From positions 606,501 through 670,500 of the forward strand of contig JACJYK010000001.1 in NCBI GenBank assembly GCA_020636135.1: 64,000 nt of DNA, read 5' to 3'. This document shows positions 1-9,458 of the stretch, in pieces (positions within the stretch are counted from its first letter, which is position 1; each line of letters begins with the position of its first letter). The DNA is from Lewinellaceae bacterium. GTDB taxonomy: Bacteria > Bacteroidota > Bacteroidia > Chitinophagales > Saprospiraceae. The notes below the pieces were generated by a model. It worked only from the letters and a program-made list of their open reading frames with translations. It was not told the DNA's origin and did no database searches. The position numbers and the translations under genes were made by a program.

Positions 1-154
1 TGGTGACAGTGGCCAGACCGTGTATCATATCAGAGGTTCCATCAATCTCCAAATGGAAGTTGTATTCTTCGACATCCAGGGTCGGCGGGCCCCAGGTTTG
101 GGTGTACGCGGAAAAGGTAATCAGCATGAATGCAAGGAAACAAATCGGTTTCAT
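1..154 (-). CDS. M1-family metallopeptidase, N-terminus only (partial)
   Basis: The reading frame opens at an ATG at 154 and runs off the left edge of the window. Translation starts with a signal peptide (MKPICFLAFMLITFSAYTQ) and continues into a segment containing VEEYNFHLEIDG and IHGLATVT. This is the typical first beta-strand pair of the N-terminal domain of M1 aminopeptidases (aminopeptidase N-like), which would be exported and trim peptides. No zinc site can be seen because only 51 codons are present. The gene is divergent from the lipid kinase at 275. The family assignment rests on this short N-terminal pattern alone. Confidence 0.6.
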   Translation of the reverse strand, partial: MKPICFLAFMLITFSAYTQTWGPPTLDVEEYNFHLEIDGTSDMIHGLATVT

Positions 155-274
155 GGTTCTTGTCAATGTTGGAGGGTAAGATACGGATTTAGGTACCCTT
201 CGGGTTGACGTCAGGACTGATAATTTTGTCAGGATGTATGGCTGATTTGCTATCTTCCTTATGCAGATCAAACC

Positions 275-1264
275 ATGCTGATGGATACAGTTGAAGGTAA
301 CGCGGGATCTCCCGGATCTTTTCGGGAAAGCAAGGTCCTGGCTGTTGTTTTGCACGGCCTTACCCGTGGTATCGATTTGCTTTGCACGCAAATACGTCAA
401 TGTTTTGAACCCCACTATCAGGTGCAAATTTATGCCACGAAATATGCCGGCCATGGTGAGGCGCTGGCCAGGGCTGCCGTTTTGTCCGGCCATTACCGGT
501 TGATAGCCATCGGGGGAGACGGTACGGTCAGTGATGTGGTCAATGGTATGATCCAGGGGGCAGCTGAGCTGGACAAATCTGCGCATGAACTCCTGCGGTT
601 AGGGATCCTCCCAAGGGGTTCCGGCAATGACTTTGTGCGCAATTTCGATCAGGCCAGCAACCTCCAGGTTTTGCATGAGGACATCCGGCAGGATCGCTAC
701 CAAACCATAGACACCGGCTTCCTGCAATTCAAAGGCTCCGATGGTGCAAAAAAGTCCCGGTACTTTATCAACATTGCCGATGTAGGACTTGGAGGGGTGG
801 TGGCTCACCGCATCAGCACCATGCCCAGGTGGATTCCTGCATTGCTCAAGTACCAATACAGCATCATCCGAACTATATTGCAATACCGGCATCAACGGGT
901 CAGGATCCAGAGTCCCCAAAGCTCCCGTGAAGGGAAGATACTGGCTTTGATCCTGGCTAATGGGAATTATTTTGGCAAAGGACTGGGCATTGCTCCCTAT
1001 GCCAGCCTCCGTGATGGACAGATTTCAGCGGTATGGATTGGACAGGTCAGTATTCGCGAGTATTTGCGCTACCTTCCCAGGATACGCAACTGTCAGCCCA
1101 TAGACCATGATGAATTGCGGTATTTCGACTGCACTGCGTTAAACATTGACCATCTCGATCATCCATTACCGATCGACCTGGATGGCGAGTTTGTAGGGTT
1201 TACGCCTGCGGAAGTATCGGTTAGCCGGTTTGGCTTCAATGTTTATGGCCAGTTGCGGCAGTGA
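275..1264 (+). CDS. Diacylglycerol/sphingosine kinase-type lipid kinase (YegS/BmrU-like)
   Basis: Soluble 329-residue kinase that phosphorylates a membrane lipid such as diacylglycerol using ATP. The diagnostic nucleotide-binding motif GGDGTVSDVVNG lies at about residues 80-91 and the family motif PRGSGNDF at about 113-120. Length is normal for DAGK_cat proteins. The usual NPxSG motif near the N-terminus is replaced by HGLTRGID, a mild deviation. A second in-frame ATG lies at 281, so the start is uncertain by two codons. The upstream minus-strand gene is divergent, and about 200 bp without a gene separate it from the next gene. The lipid substrate cannot be told from sequence. Confidence 0.85.
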   Translation: MLMDTVEGNAGSPGSFRESKVLAVVLHGLTRGIDLLCTQIRQCFEPHYQVQIYATKYAGHGEALARAAVLSGHYRLIAIGGDGTVSDVVNGMIQGAAELDKSAHELLRLGILPRGSGNDFVRNFDQASNLQVLHEDIRQDRYQTIDTGFLQFKGSDGAKKSRYFINIADVGLGGVVAHRISTMPRWIPALLKYQYSIIRTILQYRHQRVRIQSPQSSREGKILALILANGNYFGKGLGIAPYASLRDGQISAVWIGQVSIREYLRYLPRIRNCQPIDHDELRYFDCTALNIDHLDHPLPIDLDGEFVGFTPAEVSVSRFGFNVYGQLRQ

Positions 1265-1466
1265 ATCAAATCCTTGTTAAACAAATCCACCGGATAATTT
1301 CTTCCTAAATAAGGCAGGTGCAGGTTGGTTATCCCTTTTGATTTGCATTTATTTGTTCATCTCAGGGTAATAGGGTCCTGCTTGTGCCCTTAAGCTTTAC
1401 CTCAAAGATCTACACCATGGGTCATCTAAGGGCAGCATTGCCCATTGGAGAAAGGAAAATAATTCA

Positions 1467-2237
1467 ATGAAAGGAATATTTAGTTCTCTCAGACACCAGC
1501 TGATAAAAAGTGGCAAAACCCGAGCCTATGGGTGGTATGCCTTCGGAGAAATACTCCTGATCGTGGTGGGTATTTTGATCGCACTGGGGATCGACAACTG
1601 GAACGAGGAGCGTAAAGAACGGCGAACGGAACAGTATTTTTTGTCCGGGCTAAAGGAGGAGTTTACAGTGAATAAAATTAGACTGGAAAATCTGATAGCT
1701 GTGGTTCAGGATATTTCAGATGCATCGGAAGAAATTGAAGCTTATTTATCCGGCACGGTAGATACCCTTTCCGAAAAAAGCCTTTCGAGGAAACTTTACC
1801 GGGCATTGGCGTACGATATCATTTACAACCCCAATCAGTCATTATTGAATGAAGTGACAGGCTATGGAAAATTAAATCTCATCACCAGCATGCCGTTGAG
1901 GCAGGTACTGATGGGGTGGCAGCCCTTCATTCAACAAATAAGGCTACAGGAATCCGGTTTGCGTCAGAACAGGAATGAAATTCTGGACCTGCTGAGTAGT
2001 GAGAAGGGTAGTATCCGGACCATTTTTAACCACATTAGTCAGGATGAAAAAAAGCCTGGCTCCAACTCATTAGCCAGCCGGGAAAGTAATAAGATGGTAG
2101 TCCACACACCTGCCTTTGAAAATAAATTATTGATTTATTTATTGACGGCGAATAATACAGGTTCGATGCACTATAAACCGTTACTCACTGAAATAAATCA
2201 GATTCTGGAACTTATTGACCAGGAAATTAAAGAATAA
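1467..2237 (+). CDS. DUF6090 family membrane-anchored protein
   Basis: 256 residues. The N-terminus reads MKGIFSSLRHQLIKSGKT, then a segment YAFGEILLIVVGILIALG with one transmembrane helix, then the hallmark DNWNEERKERR. This is the conserved start of DUF6090 proteins, which are abundant in Bacteroidota and have no known function. The rest is mostly helical and predicted outside or inside the membrane anchor. A paralogue sits at 9459-10232 with the same layout. No operon partner: more than 200 bp precede it and a 1-kb gene-free stretch follows. Confidence 0.85.
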   Translation: MKGIFSSLRHQLIKSGKTRAYGWYAFGEILLIVVGILIALGIDNWNEERKERRTEQYFLSGLKEEFTVNKIRLENLIAVVQDISDASEEIEAYLSGTVDTLSEKSLSRKLYRALAYDIIYNPNQSLLNEVTGYGKLNLITSMPLRQVLMGWQPFIQQIRLQESGLRQNRNEILDLLSSEKGSIRTIFNHISQDEKKPGSNSLASRESNKMVVHTPAFENKLLIYLLTANNTGSMHYKPLLTEINQILELIDQEIKE

Positions 2238-3264
2238 GGTTTTGAGTGGTTAGCTTTCCAAATCATATTTAGTTCTTAGGTACTATTGCAATTACTCTTT
2301 AACGAGTTAGGGAAAGAATTTTTATGCAATTTCTATTGATCCGAAATGTAATTCTGGTTGCAAGGGTCGCTGCTTGGCGTATTCGTTCATTTTTGTTCCG
2401 GCAAACCGCGCCCCGACAAGCTGTGGCGGGCGGGGAACGAACCAAAAACCTCGATTCACGCAAAACTCACCTTGGCGTTCGGTGCAACTGTATGGGATTC
2501 AGGATATTAAGTTCTGCATCCCATCCGCTTTGCGGTTCCTTCACTTGAATGTCTCCCAGACATTCATTCCGCCATTTGGCGAAAAACGTTCAGTCAGACC
2601 ATTTTAGCGGCATGCGCACGGCTCACCGTCTTTCGACGGCAGCAAAAATGCTGTTTTTGAATTGTTCAAACAGTTGCGTGAACCCTCTAAAGAGACGGTT
2701 GTATCTTAAAACAACCACTTCAAATAAAAGAAATGCAAAAGCCGTAGCTTTAAAAGTTTGGCTCAAAATTGTAACCCTAAATGGATGACAATTAGTAGAA
2801 CTTCGAAATATTCTTTTGCCTAAGCCTTGAAAGTCTAAGTAGTTTAGTAATAAATAACGTTGGCTACAGGATTGGAGGGCTGCTCTAATAGGCAAGGTTC
2901 TACAAAATTCACTGATAGTCTAAAGATTGCACAAAATGATTTAATCATGGTTTAACCACTGAACGCGTTAAAGAATAAATTGTTCGGAAATACTTGCTTG
3001 ATTTCAGATTGGTTTTTTTACCGCACAAAAAGGGACGAAAGAACATCTGCGATGGGTTTAAAAATAGGGCTAAACCACGACTGAATACCCAGGACTTATT
3101 AAATCCTGATTTGGACGGCTGGGATATTGAATGAATAGTACCTGATAAAAATCAAGTCCAGTTTCATCATTACCACTTAAATCAATTTTTAAGTGATGGT
3201 TCTCGCCAATAAGTATATTTGAGTCTTAGTATTGCTGTAACCGGCAAACAATCAACTATTTCCA
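2238..3264. other. Gene-free stretch of about 1 kb with clustered short hairpins
   Basis: No open frame here has a recognisable protein, a signal peptide or a credible start. Between about 2390 and 2640 the sequence carries a run of short stem-loops: CCGCTTTGCGG at 2525-2535, arms TGAATGTCT/AGACATTCA at 2546-2566, CGCCATTTGGCG at 2570-2581, and CCGTC/GACGG at 2626-2639. The 2650-3260 part is AT-richer and looks unstructured by eye. It could be a structured RNA, a non-autonomous mobile fragment or the remains of one. Confidence 0.4.
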
Positions 3265-3720
3265 ATGACCAGGTATTTGCGCACGGGAACACAGGATCAG
3301 GACTTTCAACTCCTCGTCCAATCGTTGGATCAGGAATTAGCCATCATCGATGGAGAAGACCATGCTTTCTTTGCACAATACAATCAAACCGAATCTGTTC
3401 AATTCGTTATTCTCGCGTATCAGGAAGCACAACCCGTGGCTTGTGGTGGGTTAAAAGCATTCGATCCGACCACCCTGGAGATTAAACGCATGTATACCAT
3501 CCCTTCCGTCCGTAGCCAGGGGATCGCCTCTGTTATCCTCTCCCAACTGGAAGACTGGGCTAGGGAGTTGGGATACACCAGATGTGTTCTGGAAACTGGT
3601 GTCAAGCAGCCCGATGCCATGCGTCTGTATGAAAAGAACGATTATGTTCGTATCCCTAATTATGGCCCATATATCCAGCAACCACTTAGTGCCTGTTTCG
3701 AGAAAGTGCTGAACCGGTAG
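3265..3720 (+). CDS. GNAT family N-acetyltransferase
   Basis: 151 residues, the normal size of a single GNAT domain, which transfers acetyl from acetyl-CoA to an amine. The acetyl-CoA-binding region is IKRMYTIPSVRSQGIASVIL (motif A, with RSQGIAS as the Q/RxxGxG/A-type loop) followed by the helix LEDWARELGYTRCVLETG and the motif-B tail AMRLYEKNDYVRI. The acceptor is unknown. It converges on the GH2 gene with a 7-bp gap, so it is probably transcribed alone. Confidence 0.85.
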   Translation: MTRYLRTGTQDQDFQLLVQSLDQELAIIDGEDHAFFAQYNQTESVQFVILAYQEAQPVACGGLKAFDPTTLEIKRMYTIPSVRSQGIASVILSQLEDWARELGYTRCVLETGVKQPDAMRLYEKNDYVRIPNYGPYIQQPLSACFEKVLNR

Positions 3721-3727
3721 GCGGGCC

Positions 3728-6700
3728 TTAATGCTGAGGCCTGATGATGATCCTGCGGACATACCGGTGAGGATACACCCGGTAGCTGTCCAGGACCGGC
3801 AAGGAGGTGTCCCCGACTCCGGTCGTCTCGTAATCCAGATTCAACGTAATTCCTCCCGACGGCTTCAATTGATAGGTGTAGAGCGCCCTGGTCAGTTCGT
3901 CGGTCGTATACGGATAGGCGTTAAAATTGAATGGTTTGTCCATTGAGAACTGCAGGCCGCTGCCCTCATCATCCACCATCCGCAACCAGCGGATTCCGGT
4001 GCGTAACCCATAATCCTGTGGGATGAGATAAGGCTCATACATAGCCTCAACAGTAGACTGGTAAATGCCGACTTTATAACCCGATTGGCGGTCGGGATAG
4101 TTTTCCTGGGGACCCCGCCCATACCAGGATACCTGTGAAAGATCGTCGGCAATCATGAGTGATAATCCGATCCTGGGTAACATTTGCGGCATATTACCCT
4201 GGGGTAATACGGTATGATCCAGTTTTATGGTACCATCAGCCAGGATGGAATATTCGCTGATGCATTCAAATCCACTTAGTGTAAGTCCATTTAGATATTT
4301 ATCCATCATACTGAATTGTAACTGGCCATCCCGCGTGAGTACCAGCTCACGGACATGAACCATCACCCGGCCATCAGCGGAACTGGCTGAAAACTCAAGT
4401 GGGATCCGCTGGAGTGCATCCAGGCCGTAAGAATAATACTCCGTGGCCAGGGTCGCGTCAAACCCTTCCTTCCAGCGGCTATTCTTCATCCCATATCCAT
4501 TCCATCGATCGATTTCATTCGCAACCGGAGCCCGCCACACATTGAGCTTCAACGGAGCTTTGAGCAACTCCCGGCCATCCTGCATCATGGATGTTAATTC
4601 TCCTGTGGCCTTTGTAAAGGTGTAAACAAAGCCATTTCCGGTAACCACGAGATGCTCTGGGTCACTTTCGGAAAGGGCAAGGTCACCGGCCGGCAATTTT
4701 TCAAGGATAGCGGACTGATTCCACTCATGGAGTTCCAATTGATCCCAGGCTACTTCAAAACCGGCGGGCGCCCAGAGCTCATCCGTCTTCAGTGCTGAGC
4801 TAACATTGATGCGGTACTCTTTACCAGCGGCGATGGCTGGCTTATGGTACGGGATACGAACCCACTGATGGCTCTGCGGTGGCGCCTCCAGATTCAGTGT
4901 CCCGGATTGCAGCGTATCATTATCGGCCGTTAATGTCCAGGTCGTGGTCCAGTGATTTGCAGGAGTGAAATTACTGTGATTCCAAACTTCTACCAGGCCC
5001 GTTTCGGCTTCTTCGAGTCGGAAAGACAAGGGTTGTCCCGAATGTTTCATTTGCCACATTTCTGGTTGTGGCTTCCGGTCAGGCCAGATGGTTCCGTAAG
5101 TTCTGGCACCTATCCCGTAGGTGAAGAAATGGCCATCATCCGTTTCATCTTCAAAATCCAGCCAGAGTGCTGCCTTGCCGGGGTCGGATAGAACCGCTGG
5201 ATCCGTGGAAGTGAAGATGCCGACACGGTCGATCAGGGCATCTGCGGTGTAATTTTTTGTATCCTGGCCCTGAGTCTCTACGTTCCGGCCTATGTTAACA
5301 GGAAAAGGCAGGTTCTGGATGGACCCGGTGGCCGGCATGGTAGCTGCTATTGCGCCATCAATGATCAACTGCATTTTAGACCCATCGTACATGGCCGTCA
5401 TCTGGTGCCAGTTGTGCTCCCAGTTTCCCGGAAGTGCTGCCGTTAAGAGAAACTTGCGGCCGGTATAAATGTAAAATGCAATGGAGTCCTGCCCTTGTTG
5501 TTCCAGGCCGAATTGATGGTTTCCCTTGGTGATCAGTGCGCCACCACTCCGATTCAGCTGACGGGGATATACATCCAGTGCCAGCGTTAGCTGGTCACCG
5601 GTGAGCTCCAGGTTGTCCGAGCGGTAGATTTCGATCCATTGATCATGGCCGTTCAGGTCTATAGCTTTTCCGTGGTTAGAGTTTACCAGACGTGCATGAC
5701 CCATAATATTTACCGGAGTATTATAAGGAGACAGGTCCTTCAGACGTCGCACCGGAGCGGTAAGACCAGGACTGACAAAATCCCAGATGGCACCGCCCAT
5801 CAACCGGGGATGCGCATAAATGACCCGCCAATAGTCGTCCAGGCCTCCTCCTCCATTGCCGGCCACTGAGATGTATTCATCCATGAAGGATGGCCGCTGG
5901 TCATTGGAGTCCAGCCCGAATTTCATCTCCAGCTCAACCGGTGTCGGATAGCGGGGGCCTACTATGTCTTCGCCGGGGTGCGTATCGGCATTACCCCCAT
6001 ACATCCAGTAGCGGGTGGGATCGAGTCGTTTTCCTTCCTGGATGACTTTGGTGATGTTTTCCCCTTCTCCGCTTTCGTTTCCTGCGCTCCAGAGCAGGAT
6101 GCAGGGATAGTTGCGGTCACGCAGAACCATGCACTGTACGCGATCGAGATACATGGGGATATAATCGGGCATCTCAGAAACATATTCAGTAGCGTGCGCC
6201 TCATCACCGGTTTCATCGATAATAAACAGACCGTACTCATTGGCCAGTTCGAGGTATTTGGAGACCGGCGGATAATGTGAAGTGCGTACTGCGTTGAAAT
6301 TAAATTGCTTCAGGAGCTCAAAGTCCTGGCGGATGGTGGCTTCATCCATGGTGTGCCCCGACGTGGGGTGCTGCATGTGGGAATTGATGCCATTGATCTT
6401 GACGGGCACACCATTCAGATAGAACGTGTTGCCCCGGATTTCGGTTTCCTTAAAGCCGATTTTTGTGACCACTCGATCAATGGTCTTGCCTTTGGAGTTG
6501 ATCAGTTCCATGGTCAGGTCATATAAATTGGGAGTCTCCGAAGTCCACTTATCCGGATTGCTGAATGAATGTTCCATGGTGAAGGTATTCTGGCTATGTT
6601 CATCCAGGTCTATTGGCGTGCTTTGCATTTGAGCCATGGTTTTACCTGACCTGGAAATATGGGCGTTGATGCGGTATCCGGTACCACCTGACCGATAGCT

Positions 6701-7537
6701 CTTGACCTTTACATTAAGTCTGAGATGGGCATCTGCATAGTGCTCGTCAAGATCGGTGATCACCTGCCAATCGAAGAGCCGGACCGGATTGGTGGCATAA
6801 AGCCAGACATCGTCGAAGATGCCGGCCAGGCGCCAGTAATCCTGACCTTCCAGATAGTATCCGTCACAAAATTTGATGACTAAAACGGCAATGGTATTCC
6901 TGCCCCGTTGCAGGTAAGGAGTGATATTGTATTCTGCCGGTTCCTGAGCGCCTTCATTATAGCCTACTTCTTTACCATTAACCCAGACGAAGGACGCGGA
7001 TGCAACTTTCTCGAATCGCAGGAATATTTCCTGACCTTTCCAGCCATCCGGCAGATTGATGGTAGTGCGGTAAGCCCCGGTAGGATTGTACTCCTTTGGC
7101 ACTTCAGGCGGTGTCACAGTGAAAGGAGCTTCTTTTCCGGCACCACGCAAGGAGGCGAAGGGATCTGCCGGTGCATTGGATGGCCTTCTCAGAGCGAAGG
7201 TGGTGCTGATGTTGCGGAACATCGGATCCCCATAACCTTGCATCTCCCAGTTGGATGGGACGCTGATGTTATCCCAGTTGCTGTCGTCAAAATTCCGCTC
7301 ATAAAAATTTGCCGGAATGCCCTCTGGTACATCGCTGTAGATAAACTTCCATTGTCCGTTTAATGAGAGATGAGCATCCGGAATGTGATAGGCCCGGCCT
7401 GCTTCCTGGCCCAGTTCAAAGACGTTCAGGTTTTCGATGTAGTCGGACAGATGGGACATGAAAGGATGCTCCTGTGCCTTCGATGGGTCCGCGACGAGGA
7501 GGAAATAAAAGATGAAGAGAAATACAATCGGTCTCAT
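3728..7537 (-). CDS. Secreted glycoside hydrolase family 2 beta-galactosidase with inserted LamG-like domain
   Basis: 1269 residues. Signal peptide MRPIVFLFIFYFLLVADPSKAQ, then GH2 sugar-binding domain (motif SLNGQWKFIYSDVPEG; SVPSNWEMQGYG), immunoglobulin-like domain, TIM-barrel with the acid/base Glu in LLWSAGNESGEG (about residue 487) and the likely nucleophile Glu in FMDEYISVAG (about 555). After GGAIWDFVSPG (about 580-590) the barrel is interrupted by about 200 residues resembling a LamG/concanavalin A-like domain (KAIDLNGHDQWIEI, ALWLDFEDE), then resumes at TIWPDRKPQPEMWQMK (about 812). The C-terminal half matches the beta-galactosidase small-chain domain (WYGRGPQENYPDR). It likely removes beta-linked galactose from a polysaccharide outside the cytoplasm. 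Neighbouring GH43 and GH3 genes suggest a plant or algal glycan. Confidence 0.92.
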   Translation of the reverse strand: MRPIVFLFIFYFLLVADPSKAQEHPFMSHLSDYIENLNVFELGQEAGRAYHIPDAHLSLNGQWKFIYSDVPEGIPANFYERNFDDSNWDNISVPSNWEMQGYGDPMFRNISTTFALRRPSNAPADPFASLRGAGKEAPFTVTPPEVPKEYNPTGAYRTTINLPDGWKGQEIFLRFEKVASASFVWVNGKEVGYNEGAQEPAEYNITPYLQRGRNTIAVLVIKFCDGYYLEGQDYWRLAGIFDDVWLYATNPVRLFDWQVITDLDEHYADAHLRLNVKVKSYRSGGTGYRINAHISRSGKTMAQMQSTPIDLDEHSQNTFTMEHSFSNPDKWTSETPNLYDLTMELINSKGKTIDRVVTKIGFKETEIRGNTFYLNGVPVKINGINSHMQHPTSGHTMDEATIRQDFELLKQFNFNAVRTSHYPPVSKYLELANEYGLFIIDETGDEAHATEYVSEMPDYIPMYLDRVQCMVLRDRNYPCILLWSAGNESGEGENITKVIQEGKRLDPTRYWMYGGNADTHPGEDIVGPRYPTPVELEMKFGLDSNDQRPSFMDEYISVAGNGGGGLDDYWRVIYAHPRLMGGAIWDFVSPGLTAPVRRLKDLSPYNTPVNIMGHARLVNSNHGKAIDLNGHDQWIEIYRSDNLELTGDQLTLALDVYPRQLNRSGGALITKGNHQFGLEQQGQDSIAFYIYTGRKFLLTAALPGNWEHNWHQMTAMYDGSKMQLIIDGAIAATMPATGSIQNLPFPVNIGRNVETQGQDTKNYTADALIDRVGIFTSTDPAVLSDPGKAALWLDFEDETDDGHFFTYGIGARTYGTIWPDRKPQPEMWQMKHSGQPLSFRLEEAETGLVEVWNHSNFTPANHWTTTWTLTADNDTLQSGTLNLEAPPQSHQWVRIPYHKPAIAAGKEYRINVSSALKTDELWAPAGFEVAWDQLELHEWNQSAILEKLPAGDLALSESDPEHLVVTGNGFVYTFTKATGELTSMMQDGRELLKAPLKLNVWRAPVANEIDRWNGYGMKNSRWKEGFDATLATEYYSYGLDALQRIPLEFSASSADGRVMVHVRELVLTRDGQLQFSMMDKYLNGLTLSGFECISEYSILADGTIKLDHTVLPQGNMPQMLPRIGLSLMIADDLSQVSWYGRGPQENYPDRQSGYKVGIYQSTVEAMYEPYLIPQDYGLRTGIRWLRMVDDEGSGLQFSMDKPFNFNAYPYTTDELTRALYTYQLKPSGGITLNLDYETTGVGDTSLPVLDSYRVYPHRYVRRIIIRPQH

Positions 7538-7734
7538 GCTGTTGAAATTTTGTCAGGGTAGCCGCATTTAAACTTTAATTTACGAATGATCACCAAAACC
7601 TGATCATGAACTGATCCAGGTCATGGCAGTGCTAGATCGATGACTCCTGGAGTTCCACCTTATCCATTGTAACTTCACCAAAGTAGTATTTTAGGAATAC
7701 AGATCTTATTCAGACAAAATAAAATTGAATTGGT

Positions 7735-9318
7735 ATGAAATGGCAGGTGCTCTCTATCTCGATGATGTCACAGGTATTGGCGTTGGCTCAACCACCGGCC
7801 GGTAATCCCTGGAATGTGAATCCGGACCCCGATGCGGTGATAACCTACCACAATCCGGTCATTCCTGGTTTTTATTCGGATCCCAGCATCTGCCGGGTAG
7901 GTGAAGATTATTACCTGATAACTAGCACGTTTGAATTTTTCCCGGGGGTGCCCATCTTCCACAGCCGGGATCTCATCCACTGGGAGCAGATCGGTCACGT
8001 CATGCACCGGCGGGAACAGGTGCCGAAGGGAATCAACATTTTTGCTCCAACCTTGCGCTATCACAATGGGATCTTTTATATGATTACCACCAATGTCGCG
8101 GGGGGAGGCAATTTTTATGTGACAGCCAAGGACCCGGCTGGTCCCTGGTCCGATCCGGTTCTCGTTGATGTCCAGGGCATTGATCCGGATTTGTTTTTTG
8201 ACGATGACGGCAGGACCTATGTGATCTCTTCCACCTTTGTATTGAGTGAGATCGATTTGGCAAACGGTAAACTGACCGGAGAACGGCGGAAAGTGTGGAA
8301 TGGCACCGGAGGACGGTATCCGGAAGGCCCGCATATCTACAGAAAGGATGGCTATTATTACCTGATGGCGGCAGAGGGTGGTACCGAAGAAGCGCATTCG
8401 GAAACCATCGCCCGCAGCAACAGCATCTGGGGGCCCTATACGGAGAATCCGGCTAATCCCATTTTGGCCCATGCCAATGCGGCCGGGCAGGGTAATCCCA
8501 TCCAGGGAGTTGGTCATGCGGACATCGTGCAGGCACATGATGGTTCTTGGTGGATGGTCTTTCATGGATATCGCAGCGTCACCGGCTATCCCGCGCATCA
8601 CATCCTGGGCAGGGAGACTTGTCTGGCACCGGTAACCTGGCCCACCAGCGGCTGGCCGGTGGTAAATGGTACCGGTGTCGTGCAAGTCAATATGACCTGT
8701 CCCACACTTCCCCAGAAATCATTCCCACCACTACAGGAACGGATTGAATTTGATCAGCCACTGGGTTTGGAATGGAATTACATTCAGCCTCCGGTGGAAG
8801 CCAATTATCAGGTTGGCAGCGGACAATTGGCGTTGCACGGATCTGCCACCAAGATCGGTGGCGAAGGGAGCCCTACGTTTGTTGGCCGGCGGCTGACGGA
8901 TCTTGATTTTACAGCTGCAACCCGGCTTGATTTTTCACCGGCACAGGAGAATGAAGAGGCAGGCATCATCCTGCTGAATAACCAGACCCATTTTGATCTG
9001 ATGGTAGTCCGCAAAAAGAATAAGCGCTATGTGGTGGTTAATCTTCAGTTCGGCAGGACGCATTACCAATCGGAGCCTGTGCAGCTGAAAGAAGGGCCGG
9101 TTGATCTGCGCATCAGCGGTCAAGGCCCGTTGTTTACCTTTGCATATGCCCAGGGCAACGATGATTTTAAAGTAGTGGATACGGCGGACGCACGCTTTTT
9201 GAGCTCGGAAACCATCGGTTGGTTTACCGGAGTTTATGTCGGACTGTATGCGACAGGAAATGGGGAATCCTGCAAATCTCCGGCGAGCTACGACTGGTTT
9301 CAGTATCAGGGTAACTGA
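7735..9318 (+). CDS. Glycoside hydrolase family 43 beta-xylosidase/arabinofuranosidase-type enzyme
   Basis: 527 residues with a signal peptide ending near ALAQ. The N-terminal five-bladed propeller carries YHNPVIPGFYSDPS with the general-base Asp at about 49, GIDPDLFFDDDG with the pKa-modulating Asp at about 150, and PEGPHIY with the acid Glu at about 197. Residues from about 330 form a beta-sandwich C-terminal domain typical of the GH43 subgroup that acts on xylo-oligosaccharides or arabinoxylan side chains. It is divergent from the GH2 gene, sharing about 200 bp of upstream DNA with it. Exact substrate is an inference. Confidence 0.92.
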   Translation: MKWQVLSISMMSQVLALAQPPAGNPWNVNPDPDAVITYHNPVIPGFYSDPSICRVGEDYYLITSTFEFFPGVPIFHSRDLIHWEQIGHVMHRREQVPKGINIFAPTLRYHNGIFYMITTNVAGGGNFYVTAKDPAGPWSDPVLVDVQGIDPDLFFDDDGRTYVISSTFVLSEIDLANGKLTGERRKVWNGTGGRYPEGPHIYRKDGYYYLMAAEGGTEEAHSETIARSNSIWGPYTENPANPILAHANAAGQGNPIQGVGHADIVQAHDGSWWMVFHGYRSVTGYPAHHILGRETCLAPVTWPTSGWPVVNGTGVVQVNMTCPTLPQKSFPPLQERIEFDQPLGLEWNYIQPPVEANYQVGSGQLALHGSATKIGGEGSPTFVGRRLTDLDFTAATRLDFSPAQENEEAGIILLNNQTHFDLMVVRKKNKRYVVVNLQFGRTHYQSEPVQLKEGPVDLRISGQGPLFTFAYAQGNDDFKVVDTADARFLSSETIGWFTGVYVGLYATGNGESCKSPASYDWFQYQGN

Positions 9319-9458
9319 TCATGCCTGACTGGATAAAGGTTCAGGCAAAATATTTATCTTGATTATCAGTGATAAATAGGGTCCTTGAATTGCTTGTCTT
9401 TTGCGGGTGAATTTTGAGTTTTTTTATTCAATTCGTCCGCAGGATAAAATTATGATTA

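Noticed and set aside
599..919. 106-codon minus-strand frame in the lipid kinase gene
   Set aside because: Shadow of a well-supported gene, with no family-like motif.
2623..2895. Short frames in the 2.3-3.2 kb gap (for example 2324-2548 and 2623-2895)
   Set aside because: No start with a plausible ribosome site, no signal or domain pattern; composition looks non-coding.
7768..8685. Long open frame (305 codons) on the minus strand opposite the GH43 gene
   Set aside because: It mirrors the codon structure of a clear GH43 enzyme, has no family-like motif and no signal sequence.
9323..9346. Hairpin GCCTGA/TCAGGC after the GH43 gene as a terminator
   Set aside because: Six-base stem with a long loop and followed by A-rich rather than T-rich sequence on the plus strand.
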